A model generated the notes under the pieces. It saw nothing but the letters and a program-made list of their open reading frames with translations. It made no database searches and was not told where the DNA came from. Shown here in pieces: positions 1 to 8,620 of a stretch of DNA of 29,556 nucleotides (position 1 is its first letter; every line of letters begins with the position of its first letter). Made by a program: the position numbers and the translations under genes. Source of the DNA: Azolla pinnata (Eukaryota; Streptophyta; Polypodiopsida; Salviniales; Salviniaceae); contig JBBBWG010004603.1 in the NCBI GenBank assembly GCA_037176905.1, forward strand, positions 1 to 29,556, written 5' to 3'.

Positions 1-224
1 AGATTCATGTGTACATACGAATGTATGATAAGTATTGTCTTATATATGCTTACACATCTGATTATTCATCTGTATATATACATGTATGATGCAGATGGAA
101 AGAAGACGGGTAGGCGGCGGGTGGGGTCACAGACTGACGGAGGAATAGTAGATAAGCAAAAAAATTTGGCGAACTTTTTGGAAGATTAAATTTTTTTCGT
201 TGCTGAGAGACACCCTAAATTTTT

Positions 225-507
225 AGTATAGATACGTCGCTAATTTATGGCAGCGCTGCTCAAAGACGCAATTAGCGATGGACAATAACAGCGTCGCACA
301 ACGACGCTTTTTTTGCAGAATTTTTGCGTCGCTAACAGGGATGTCTATCTGGAGGCATCGTTCAGCGACGCTTTCCAGTGTAGAAACGTCGCAAAATTTT
401 AACAACGTCGCTTTGCGACGCCTTTAGCGATGGATTATAATGGCGTCGTTTTGCGATGCAGTTTCTGCAGAAATTGTGCGTCGCTAACTGCCCTCTCTGT
501 TGTAGTG
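225..507 (+). mobile_element. CACTA (En/Spm-type) DNA transposon, right terminus
   Basis: The stretch is packed with direct and inverted copies of a short motif of the form GCGTCGCTAA / TTAGCGACGC (for example near 231, 270, 290, 328, 370, 405, 430, 478). It ends with TGTTGTAGTG at 498-507, which on the - strand reads CACTACAACA. CACTA elements have exactly this build: a CACTA terminus followed by many subterminal copies of a short motif that binds the transposase. No motif copies occur to the right of 507, and the next three bases (agt) would be the target duplication. The opposite terminus and any transposase gene are not in the window, so the element runs off to the left or is truncated. 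Positions 1-224 show nothing recognisable beyond A/T-rich sequence. Confidence 0.68.
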
Positions 508-591
508 AGTCATCGTTTCAATGACTTGATAGAGCCACGATCTTCTTCCGTAGCGCATCTTCACGGTTTCCAGCTCGTTGACTCCACTTCG

Positions 592-1569
592 TTATGTTAC
601 GCTTGACCGTTCCGTCGTTAGAGCTTCAATCCATTCCTTCAGCTGACACATCTTTTCCATTGTCTTCTCCACCATCATAATAATCTCATCAAGCTCTGAG
701 AACACAAGATGAGAAGTCGTACTAGCCCCCACATGGCTAGTTGGTTCGATTCCTTCTGTCACCATCGTACTAGCTGGAGAAGATGCTGGACTAATTGGTA
801 CTGTGTCGACTTGATTCCCGTCCACTGGTGGTGACTCATTTATTTCAACAACCACCGGTTCTATCATCCGTACTAGTTCAACTGGTTGGTGTGGATGTGG
901 AGCTGCTATGTTTGTTGCCTCAAGCATAGATGCAGGGATCATCTCCATGACAAGCTCAACGCTTCCAGTCGTTAGTTGCACCTCTCCCGTATGTCAGATG
1001 GGTTGTTCTATTGCGACATTCTGCACATTTGTCATCTCCTCAGGCAAAATCATGCTTACCTCTGCACTATGTACAGTTGTCGCTGTATTTACATCGGCCA
1101 TACTTCCCGGCCTTCCTTCCTCGTCTTTTGTGGCACCTACTATTGGCCAGGTACTGTCTTGAGCCATCTGATCAGCCTCTATTATTTAGCCATCGGTTTT
1201 CTTCTTCTTTTGCTGCTCCTTGGGTGATTTCTTCGGTCGCTTTGACAAGGTGGGTTCCGAATCGTCGTTCTCTTCTTCGACGAAGACCATTATGTTTGCA
1301 TCTGGATCGGCCGCCCTCCTGTCTTCCCTGGTGTCCCAAACCTGAGGAACAATCAGAATCTATTCCCTGAAATCCCATGTCAGGATATGGGTTTCCGTCG
1401 TCTCGACTTCTACCGCCGCCTGGGGTCCTTGTTGTCGAATGTCCGCTTCTACGGTTGGGTTAGACCCAGCATGTAGATCCTCCGGTACAACGTCGGCTAT
1501 GGCTTGTGCTCCGGCTTCGGCTATGACTTCTATGACAACCTCTATTACGTCTAGTTCCATTCCTGTCAC
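592..1569 (-). pseudogene. Decayed reading frame of unknown function (acidic/basic, low complexity)
   Basis: On the - strand one frame runs about 326 codons from an ATG at 1569 to a TGA at 592, broken by only three internal stops: TAG ending at 1360, TAA near 1190 and TGA near 982. Each could come from one C-to-T change of CAG, CAA or CGA. The predicted product starts with an acidic Val/Glu/Ala/Ile-rich segment. It has a lysine-rich stretch resembling a nuclear localisation signal in the middle (KRPKKSPKEQQKKKK), then a Pro/Thr/Ser/Glu-rich part, and ends in a likely coiled coil (SELDEIIMMVEKTMEKM). I do not recognise a family. It starts only 40 bp from the LTR at 1609 and points away from it, so it may be a transposon accessory ORF or a captured gene fragment. 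Confidence 0.4.
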
Positions 1570-1608
1570 AACAGAGATAGAAGAGTAGACAGAACTTAGA
1601 CAAAACTA

Positions 1609-2019
1609 TGTTAGCCGGAATACTACGAAAGTACGACGTAAATTGTAAATTCGTAATATTACGAAAATTACAAAATTTATATTTAGTCGAAAAATCGAAA
1701 AAATATACAAAGGGAGATCCGAACCGACACGATGTAAGAAGAGGCCTTGGAGATCCGAAAGGGTACCAAGTGTGTATATAAAGCCATGGGGCTTAGATGT
1801 AAAGGAATCCGAGGATTGTGCAATACAAGGAGCTTTGCGTTAATCATCTTGTGTCATCTTGATCTCTACTTGTGTTCTATATGAGTGAGAGTCGGAGTGT
1901 ACGATCGCACTAATCGTACTGCCAGAGTTTACTACGATCGTACTATCGTAGTAGTACGATCGAACTATCATTCGTATTCAACCACAACCTAGTCTTACTT
2001 CTTCATCTGAGGGCTAACA
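1609..2019 (+). mobile_element. 5' LTR of a Ty3/gypsy retrotransposon
   Basis: The 411-bp LTR begins TGTTAGCCGG and ends GGGCTAACA, giving the inverted terminal repeat TGTTAGCC/GGCTAACA with canonical TG...CA ends. A TATA box (TATATAAA, 1775-1782) lies in the middle, as expected for the U3/R boundary. The first part has many TTACG/CGTAA motifs (GTAATATTACG). The LTR is followed directly by a TGG-starting primer binding site and a gag frame. The same family occurs in reverse orientation at 3428-4128 and again from 29481 to the window end. Confidence 0.85.
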
Positions 2020-2391
2020 CTCTTTTGGCGACCAAGACGACTTGAATCGGATTTCAAGCCGAAGAATATCGAATGGATGACGTCGAGGGACGAACCGATA
2101 CCAGACTCTAGGAGAATCACAAGATCTTTGGCACAAGCATTAGCTTCCCGGACCAACAGTGCAACGGACCGCACTGACGTCGCTCAAGCGTCAAGTTCTT
2201 CATCTGAAGGGCTAACACTCTTTTGGCCACCACGACGACTTGAATCGGAATTCAAGCCGAAGAATATCGAATGGATGACGTCGAGGGACGAACCGATACC
2301 AGACTCTAAGAGAATCACAAGATCTTTGACACGAGAATTAGCTTCCCGGACCAACAGTGCAACGGACCGCATTGACGTCGCTCAAGCGTCA
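1999..2391 (+). repeat. 197-bp tandem duplication of LTR end, primer site and gag start
   Basis: Two copies, about 1999-2195 and 2196-2391, each carry the last bases of the LTR (GGGCTAACA), the TGG primer-site region and the first about 40 codons of gag (MTSRDEPIPDS motif at 2077 and 2274). The copies differ at about ten positions, including inside the primer site. The frame is kept, so the gag N-terminus repeats itself. Confidence 0.85.
2026..2040 (+). other. Candidate primer binding site (tRNA primer)
   Basis: TGGCGACCAAGACGA lies 6 bp after the LTR end. LTR retrotransposon primer sites start with TGG, complementary to the tRNA CCA end. The matching tRNA was not identified. A second, mutated copy (TGGCCACCACGACG) lies near 2223 because of the local tandem duplication. 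Confidence 0.55.
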
Positions 2392-2823
2392 CAACGATCT
2401 AGCGTTTGGCGGGCCGGAGTTACGTTCGCTGGAATGAACACCTTACGGAAGGCCGCAAGCATTATCTCCCAGGACCCGACGTTTTCGGCGGGAGCCCAAG
2501 CTGCGGCGGAAAACGTACTGAGTGAACCGGCGGAAGGCAACCCTAGGATCGAACCACAGGCTGCGGACTGGGCGCCGTACATTGTGAGTGACAACGACGA
2601 AGGCTATTTCATGGGTCAGTGGACCGTGTATTCAGGCCTCAGCAGTGACTCGGAGGCCGAGTCGACTACTCCGGATGAGCAATCGATCGTTCCGGAGGGT
2701 GCGCTGCGGACGTGACGGACTGAATCCGCACCGCCTACTGGTCGTAATCGGACCACGGAAGGACGGCGCCGATACGACGAACTAGCCCGGAGGCTAGTAT
2801 TATCCCCAAGTTCCGAATGGGGT

Positions 2824-3035
2824 ATGACTGAGGAGGCCTCGTTGTACCCAGCCGAAGTGTTCAGAGACGGACTTCTGTGCCCGGCACGTTCCGAACATTG
2901 TATGGTTGAGGCCTCGTCGTACCTAACCGAGGAGTTCACGGACGGACTCGCGCCCTCGGGCACTGCCGCACAGAGTGTGACTGAGGAGGCCTCGTCGTAC
3001 CCAACCGAGGAGTTTACGGACGGACACGTACCCTC
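2824..3035 (+). repeat. Three imperfect repeats inside gag (TEEASSYPTEEFTDG type)
   Basis: The protein segment repeats a unit of about 30 residues around VTEEASSYPTEEFTDG at about 2824, 2908 and 2980 (the first diverged: TEEASLYPAEVFRDG). At the DNA level the shared core is gaggcctcgt.gtaccca.ccgaggagtt.acggacgga. It lies in the variable part of gag before the structural core. Confidence 0.75.
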
Positions 3036-3427
3036 GGTTGTTCCGGACACTGCAAGCCTCGAAATTTTGAACGGACTCGAAATCTCGGCAGCTAGCCCAA
3101 CAGTCGAAGTTGGTGGAACATCGGTTGCTACGATAGGAACCGGTATTCCTATTCAACACACGATTCGGCGTCGAAAGCTCACGGACGACATCATGTCGTA
3201 CGCTTACCCGAAATATTCGAATCATCCGGATGCGGTGGCACATGTCAAGCAATTCCGGTCCATTTGGGCCGTGAATTATGGGACGCAGGGATTGACTCCG
3301 ATGGAACGGGAGCAATCCATGATCGTGGAGTTTCAACTGTCCTTGGAAGGACAGGCTGCACGCTAGTACGCCCAGCAGGATATCAGCACCTTTGCAACAT
3401 TTCAAGAACTTGTGGACAAGTTCCAGG

Positions 3428-4128
3428 TGTTAGCCCTTTAGATAAAAGACTAAGACTTGGTCGTGGTTGGATACGAATGGAGAAACAATAGTAAGATCTA
3501 CGATTGTCTGTAACTCCGATCAGCACGATTGTCCGTCGACTCCGAACACTACGATCCACTACGATTAATCGTAGACTCCGATTTGTCGTAGATTCCGACT
3601 CTTACACAGACAGAACACGAAGACAAGTACAGAAGACACAAGTAGACGCAAAGCTCTTCTATTATAAACAACTCCTGTTTCCGGCTATTTTCGGACTATG
3701 TCTTATTTCCGTAATATTACGAATTTACGACTTCGTCGTAATTTCGTAATAATCGGCCAATACTATGGCACACCCGTGGGACAGTGTTACACACGTCGAA
3801 CCCATAGATGAAAGACTAAGACTTGGTCGTGGTTGGATACGAATGGAGAAACAATAATAAGATCTACGATTGTCTGTAACTCCGATCAGCACGATTATCC
3901 GTCGACTCCGAACACTACGATCCACTATGATTAATCATAGACTCAGATTTGTCATAGACTCCGACTCTTACACGGACAGAGCACAAAGACAAGTACAGAA
4001 GACACAAGTAGGCGCAAAGCTCTTCTATTATAAACAACTCCTGCTTCCGGCTATTTTCGGACTATGTCTTATTTCCGTAATATTACGAATTTACGACTTC
4101 ATCGTAATTTCGTAATAATCGGCCAACA
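3428..4128 (-). mobile_element. Antisense LTR insertion (double LTR, 701 bp) with 5-bp target duplication
   Basis: A 701-bp insert interrupts gag. It is flanked by CCAGG on both sides (3423-3427 and 4129-4133), and without the insert and one CCAGG the gag frame is continuous. On the - strand it begins TGTTGGCCGATTATTACG and ends AAAGGGCTAACA, matching the starts of the LTRs at 1609 and 29481 and the end of the LTR at 2019. It is therefore the same family in reverse orientation. Internally it holds two copies of about 321-333 bp (period 367 bp, for example gataaaagac at 3441 and gatgaaagac at 3808) separated by about 40 bp that match neither end. It is either an LTR-short spacer-LTR miniature element (TRIM-like) or a solo LTR with an internal duplication. 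The two copies differ at roughly a dozen sites. Confidence 0.85.
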
Positions 4129-4941
4129 CCAGGAACTCTTCCAAGTGAAGATCGACCCTACGGAAGTGCTGAAGGAGTACTATTCGTTACAGCAGCAAGT
4201 GGGTGAGTCTGTAGCGGAATTTTTGCTACGTTTTCGTGCCATATAGGTCATGCTGGATACGCCTCCAGCAGAGGACATCTAGAAACGACAGTTTCTGAAA
4301 GCACTAGGGGAACCGCTACGGTCTTCCTTCGCGTTGATGGATTCTTCCACGGTGCCCCTAATAGAGATCGTCAATAGGGCGCTGAACCTGGATCACCAAC
4401 AGTCGGGACTTGGATTGTCCCAATTTCGCGCTATCGCACCTTCCCCGAAGGCATAGGAAAGGGCCTTCCAGCAGGCGGTACAGTGCACGTTGTGCTTGCA
4501 ATTTGGACATTCCAACGTGGATTGCATGCAGCGTTGCGCTTTGTGCCAAGCACGGACGCACACCACGGGGATGTGCGAATACAACCTACTGGCACGGAAG
4601 AACGCACCAGCGGTTTAGGCCGTTGAACCGATACCGGTCCAGAATCGGGGACAAAGAAATCACAACCGGTTAAACCAAGGCAACCGCGGCGGACGTCCGT
4701 TCCAATACAATGGTCAGCCCTAGTTCGAAAATACCCACTTCCGATAGGAAGAGGCCGACCAGCGACAGGAGGCTGGTCCGTTCAGGCCGGAGGGCAACAG
4801 GAGGTGGGACCGACGAAGGCCGGGAAAGGACCAACTTTGCTTCCGTTGTTGTCAACCCGGACACTTCGCGAGGGATTGCCCACACCCCCTGCCGGCCAAG
4901 CGTCAAAACAGGGGGAAGCGTCGTCGAGCAAAGGCCCGACG

Positions 4942-5640
4942 GTAAGCCTGATTACGCCAGCCGTACAGTTGGTAACAACTCGCAATCGTGCTCGGACGGA
5001 ACAATGGACGGAGCAGGATAGGGTCCGAGAGCAGGCACAACAATGGGTCGAAGCTGCGAATGCACAACAAAACGCCGAGATATAGACCCAGGTAGCACAG
5101 AGTACAGCGAGCGGCGAGCAGGCGATTTTGAAACCCGCAGGTACTTCACGCCGCGAAATGGAGCCCGACATTTCGAATTTGACGGGAATACAAATCACAA
5201 TGACGCTAGAGCGGCTGCTGCGGCTGGTGCCGAGATTTCAAGAAGGGATACGACGTACCTTGGAAGGTACGACGACGACATCGGCAGCCGCTGTACAGCT
5301 CACAGAAGTCGACCACCGCGTAATGGAATGCGAGTGCCTGAGCATGGAGGCCATCTTAGGCGGGCAAAGAATCGCAGGCATTCTGGTCGACGGCGGATCC
5401 GGCGTCAACGTGATTAGTATGGCCACATGTCGGCAGCTGGGAATCACAAAGTAGGAGCCGTGCAAGTTTTGGCTACGCATGGCGAATGGTAGTTCAGTCC
5501 AGCCAATCGGAATGATTCTAGACCTAGAAATGGTCGTGCAAAGGCACGTTTTCACCATTTCCGTGGTAATCATGGACTTGCTGCACTAGGATGCTTATCC
5601 CATCCTCTTAGGGCGACCATGGTTACGGACAACCCGATGA
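4942..5640 (+). pseudogene. Ty3/gypsy aspartic protease region
   Basis: This frame overlaps the gag end in the -1 phase and can be followed from about 4804. The protease active-site block is ILVDGGSGVNVIS (about 5380-5418), a DGG variant of the usual D-S/T-G known from plant gypsy elements, followed by a second conserved block YPILLGRPWL (about 5596-5625). Stops in frame are TAG 5083, TAG 5452, TAG 5587 and TGA 5638; after that the frame is shifted. The Gln-rich linker upstream (about 4990-5130) is typical of the gag-protease spacer. It is inactive as it stands. Confidence 0.8.
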
Positions 5641-5762
5641 AGCACGATTGACCGAAAAACGTGCTCACATTCTGATGGGCAGGGAAAAAGATCCGGATAC
5701 ATACGACAAAGGGTCGTACACTGGACAAGGCCACAACTCCAGTTTACGCGGAGAGCGTCAAT

Positions 5763-6362
5763 ATGTTGGAGGGCCTAACGAAGGAAGAAGCCGACACCTT
5801 CATTCAGGAGAATCCAACCCTGGTGCTTCTATACGAGATAGATGTCGTTAAGGAAGCGGAGCCGTATCAGTATTCCGCTGATGTGGCGGTCGTTGAATTC
5901 AGCAGGGCCAGGGAAGCCTTGGAATGGGAGTTGGCGGTGTCCCAACAAATTCGGCCGACCGAACTCAAGGAGCTGAATTTGGGAACGACAGAGGAACTGC
6001 GCAACGTTTTGGTGGCTAAGGAGTTGGACGCAGAATTCAAAGAGCAATTGGCCAATGTTCTCCGAGCTTACAAGGACGTGTTTGCATGGTCCTATGAGGA
6101 CATGAAGGGGCTTAATCCAAAGTTTTATCATCACAAGATAAACCTGGCCAAGGATGCAATTCCACTACAGCAATAGCACTATCGGCTGAACCCGAATTAC
6201 GCAGCGAGAGTCAAAGAGGAGATTGACAAGCTCCTTTGGGTCGGCTTTATCAAGCTAGTTAAAAGGGCAACATGGTTAAGCCCAATCGTGGTGGTGCTGA
6301 AAAAAACCAGCAAGCTGTGGTCTGCGTCGATTATCGAAAATTGAACGCAGCAACCATCACGG
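5763..6362 (+). pseudogene. Ty3/gypsy reverse transcriptase, N-terminal part, cut off by the next LTR
   Basis: A 137-codon frame (5763-6176) holds the pre-RT linker and the start of the RT (FAWSYEDMKGLNPKFYHHKI). After TAG 6174 it continues in frame with the fingers region (YRLNPNYAARVKEEIDKLL, then TWLSPIVVVLKK). A small frameshift near 6300 precedes a VDYRKLN-like block at about 6325-6345. The coding sequence stops abruptly at 6362, where an opposite-strand LTR begins. The catalytic F/YxDD block, RNase H and integrase of this element are absent. The RT style resembles gypsy elements I recall from bryophytes and lycophytes. Confidence 0.82.
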
Positions 6363-7431
6363 TGTCGCGAAATTACGACAAGGATGCTTGAACATCGAGG
6401 CAGGACCTCGGGATTCTAAATATCGGGATATGACCATAGGATTCTAAATATCGGGATATGAAGACTGATAATTTAGCTTAAATGTATAAAATTGAAATAG
6501 TTTCTTTATTATAGAGAACAAATTACAATCAATCCCGAAATCGGAATCAGAAAGGATTAGGGTATAGTGAAAGTACCAGATTAGGGTTTAGAATTCAGAA
6601 GACTTGGCTTAGATCAGAGGTTTGGGGTTTGGGTTCTGCCGATTCCGCTGACTACCTCTCTAGGGTTCCGAGTTCTACCCGAATCCCCTTTCTTATAGAA
6701 GGCTTGGTTTCCCCTGCATGAAAGAACTCGAGTTTGCATCTCTAGCTCCGTCACATGACTCCCACGTGGCGTTCTCTTTAGTTGCATGCCTCCCATGTGG
6801 TTTACTTTTGCATGGCCTTCACATTGGTGCGACCGGCCCGCGTACAGCCCGCGTACAGGATCCTATTCGTCTGCCTGCACACGATCCGGGCCGCACTCCG
6901 ACTTTGAATACGGGCCGCACTCCGACTCCGAATACGGCCGCACTCCGACTCCGAGTACGGGCCGCACTCCGACTCCGAATACAGGCGCACTGTTCCGAAT
7001 ACGGGCCGCACTCCGACTCCGAATACGGGCACACTGTTCCGAGTACGGGCCGCACTCCGACTCCGAATACGGTCCAAACTCGTCCGACGGAACTCGTACC
7101 CGTAAAAGTACGAAACGTGGACGCTGCGAAAAAGCTGCCGCCCGCACAGAGCGTTACAGAGCACCCCGAAGAACGCAGATGAAAAGTATTCTTCAAGGTC
7201 GGCTTATATACAGTTGGATCTGAAGCGCACCTGTTCATGTGAGACATCTCACTTTTCCGCTTCACCAAGTCTTATTATCTTAATTTATCCGTAACTTTAA
7301 CCCTACTTGCTCAATTAACATGCCGTAAAATACGTTTGGAAGCTCTTGCGGACCTTAATCTCCTCATATCAAAATACTAGGCTAACATAAAATTATTATG
7401 TTTCATATCGTGTGTAAAGAGACACACGACA
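6363..7431 (-). mobile_element. 3' LTR (about 1.07 kb) of a second, leftward Ty3/gypsy element
   Basis: Read on the - strand, it begins TGTCGTGTGTCTC just after a purine-rich tract and ends TTTCGCGACA, giving TGTCG/CGACA inverted ends. A TATA box (TGTATATAAGCC on the - strand, + positions about 7202-7213) puts the transcription start near 7175, so the 24-bp minisatellite at 6885-7078 lies in the transcribed part. Near the 3' end are two 28-bp direct repeats (ggattctaaatatcgggat at 6411 and 6439). The LTR lies directly against the RT of the rightward element, so it probably inserted into that RT. The other side of that target is not found, so a deletion must have followed. Confidence 0.72.
6885..7078. 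repeat. 24-bp GC-rich minisatellite
   Basis: About eight full or partial copies of a unit close to gggccgcactccgactccgaatac, with 16-17 bp truncated variants (cacactgttccgagtac). The unit length divides by three, so several frames on both strands stay open and encode short peptide repeats (GRTPTPNT forwards, VFGVGVRP in reverse). These are by-products of the repeat, not genes. Confidence 0.9.
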
Positions 7432-7445
7432 TTCACCCCCACCAA
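7432..7445 (-). other. Polypurine tract of the leftward gypsy element
   Basis: On the - strand the bases immediately before the LTR are a G-rich purine run (GGTTTGGTGGGGG, then the LTR start). This is the expected place and composition for the plus-strand primer, and it supports calling 6363-7431 a 3' LTR. Confidence 0.55.
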
Positions 7446-7496
7446 ACCTGCATATCCTCCGGTATGTGCCAATTTCGGTGAGGTTTTTCCTGTTGG

Positions 7497-8168
7497 TTAT
7501 TGTACTTGATTGTCGATGCTCAAGACAAAATCGTCTAGAGCTTCGAATCCGATTTCAATTCTATCTCTTCTCTTGAAGATCTTGATTCTTTTACAAGCAA
7601 TTGGCAAGGCAAGTTGTGTACCATCAAGTTCCGCCAAATGATAGGTTGCATTATCTCCGACTTTCTTCACTACATATGGTCTAAACCATCGTTGCGACAA
7701 TTTTCGAGCCGTATTATGTTGGTTGTCTAAGCTACTATCATAGACAAGTACCCAATCTCCTTTAACGATCTTTCTTTGACAAAGTCGATGTCGTTTGTCG
7801 AAGTCCTTGTTCTTCAATCTTGCGTCCTTCAACCGTGCTTTAGCGACTTCTATATCTTCTGTCCTCTGCTCCAATTGTCGAATCCTCAAAGCTAGTAGAT
7901 CTTCTCTGCTTATCTCGTCTTGCCATGGCAATGCCAGCCATGAAACAATACTTTGTTCCACTGGCATTATCGACTTTTGTCCGAATATGAGTTCTGCTGG
8001 CATGTATCCTGTCACTGTGCTATGAGTAGTCTTGTCAGCCCATAGCGCAAACGACAATAGACGCGGCGATTCTCCTATTTTCCCGTGGCAAGCATTCACT
8101 AAAGCCTTCACAATCGGCAAACAATTGGTGTTGAACCAGAGTGGTTCAACAAGAATGAGTCTCCTCAA
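7497..8168 (-). CDS. Ty3/gypsy integrase, C-terminal half (5'-truncated, open frame)
   Basis: An open frame of 223 codons ends about 55 bp before the polypurine tract and LTR. It carries the distal integrase region (KALVNACHGK, then ALWADKTTHSTVTGYMPAEL and LIFGQKSIMPVE), a basic Lys/Arg linker (about residues 95-135), and the GPY/F-like module with KLSQRWFRPYVVKKV and AELDGTQLALPIACKRIKIF, which normally ends gypsy integrases of this type. No chromodomain follows. The catalytic D,D(35)E core should lie upstream but is missing. Homology begins a few codons after the first methionine, at a 9-bp inverted repeat (8130-8150), where the copy is broken. There is no internal stop, so this fragment is younger or less mutated than its neighbours. 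Confidence 0.82.
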   Translation of the reverse strand: MRRLILVEPLWFNTNCLPIVKALVNACHGKIGESPRLLSFALWADKTTHSTVTGYMPAELIFGQKSIMPVEQSIVSWLALPWQDEISREDLLALRIRQLEQRTEDIEVAKARLKDARLKNKDFDKRHRLCQRKIVKGDWVLVYDSSLDNQHNTARKLSQRWFRPYVVKKVGDNATYHLAELDGTQLALPIACKRIKIFKRRDRIEIGFEALDDFVLSIDNQVQ

Positions 8169-8340
8169 TTTATAGTAAGGCTAGGGATATCAACGATCTG
8201 GAAAATTGAATCGATCTAGTAAATGAGATTGCGCCACATGTCGTGCATTTTTCCTCGACACTTTTGCATGTCATAAGTAACTAGATCTATCTTTATATAT
8301 ATATAATATTTCAGTATATATAATTAAATATCATTATGGA

Positions 8341-8401
8341 TGGTTATTAAATTGGTTAAAGTCATCGGGTTTATTTCACCAATGTCACATGTTTGAATCT
8401 T
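8341..8401 (+). repeat. tRNA-like (Pol III A/B-box-like) module
   Basis: An A-box-like TGGTTAAAG (8353, or TGGTTATTAAATTGG at 8341) precedes a B-box-like TGTTTGAATCT at 8390. The B-box match is imperfect (three differences from GGTTCGANNCC). It lies on the + strand, just past the stop of the leftward chromodomain relic. Similar modules occur at 20764, 24604 and 27677. Confidence 0.35.
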
Positions 8402-8442
8402 ACTTTGTGTGATGACCACATGTCCTTTTGTATGTGTGATCA

Positions 8443-8620
8443 TCACATCACCCTTCTACTGAGACCATTGGATGATGGCTTAGACCTCGGTTTATGAGGG
8501 TATTGTTCATAAAATTCAACGACCTTTTCTCAAGCATTAGCCAAATTTTCCATTGGCTCCCAAGTATGATCACATGGAACATCCTTCCCAATCTACTAGT
8601 TAAGATAAGATAAAAGAGGT
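8443..8620 (-). pseudogene. Chromovirus chromodomain relic, followed by LTR-like sequence
   Basis: On the - strand, DHTWEPMENLANA, one TGA, then EKVVEFYEQYPHKPR is the end of a Ty3/gypsy chromodomain (W-E-P and Y-P-H-K-P signature). It continues for a few codons to a TGA near 8443. Just downstream (8440-8280, - strand) comes a tRNA-like module and an A/T-rich TATA-like stretch, probably the 3' LTR of the same element. No other part of that element was found, and 8620-9200 shows only A/T-rich sequence. Confidence 0.65.

Larger units (their letters stand above)
2077..4941 (+). pseudogene. gag: Ty3/gypsy gag, interrupted by an LTR insertion and stop codons
   Basis: The frame opens with ATG at 2077. 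It encodes a long N-terminal region containing Thr/Glu/Ser repeats (2824-3035), a retrotransposon gag core (about 3150-3430 plus 4134-4450, with motifs such as SYAYPKYSNHPDAV and FQELVDKF) and three CCHC zinc knuckles: CTLCLQFGHSNVDC (about 4484-4525), CALCQARTHTTGMC (about 4535-4576) and CFRCCQPGHFARDC (about 4838-4879). The LTR inserted at 3428-4128 splits the core. In-frame stops are TGA 2713 and TAG at 3364, 4244, 4280, 4454, 4616, 4721 and 4745. The frame ends at a TAA about 4939-4941. The protease frame overlaps it in the -1 frame, consistent with an ancestral -1 frameshift between gag and pol. The copy cannot make a working Gag. Confidence 0.85.

Noticed and set aside
7..189. 60-codon frame at the window start
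   Set aside because: Low-complexity A/T-rich translation with no motif.
2077..6176. UAG read as glutamine (altered code or suppression) in the gypsy element
   Set aside because: The bias to TAG is striking, but the element also has frameshifts, an LTR insertion, a truncated RT and TGA stops, so it is dead. Many CAG codons remain. Deamination of methylated cytosine explains the pattern without recoding.
6718..7268. Several overlapping 90-150 codon frames on both strands
   Set aside because: All are by-products of the 24-bp minisatellite inside an LTR.
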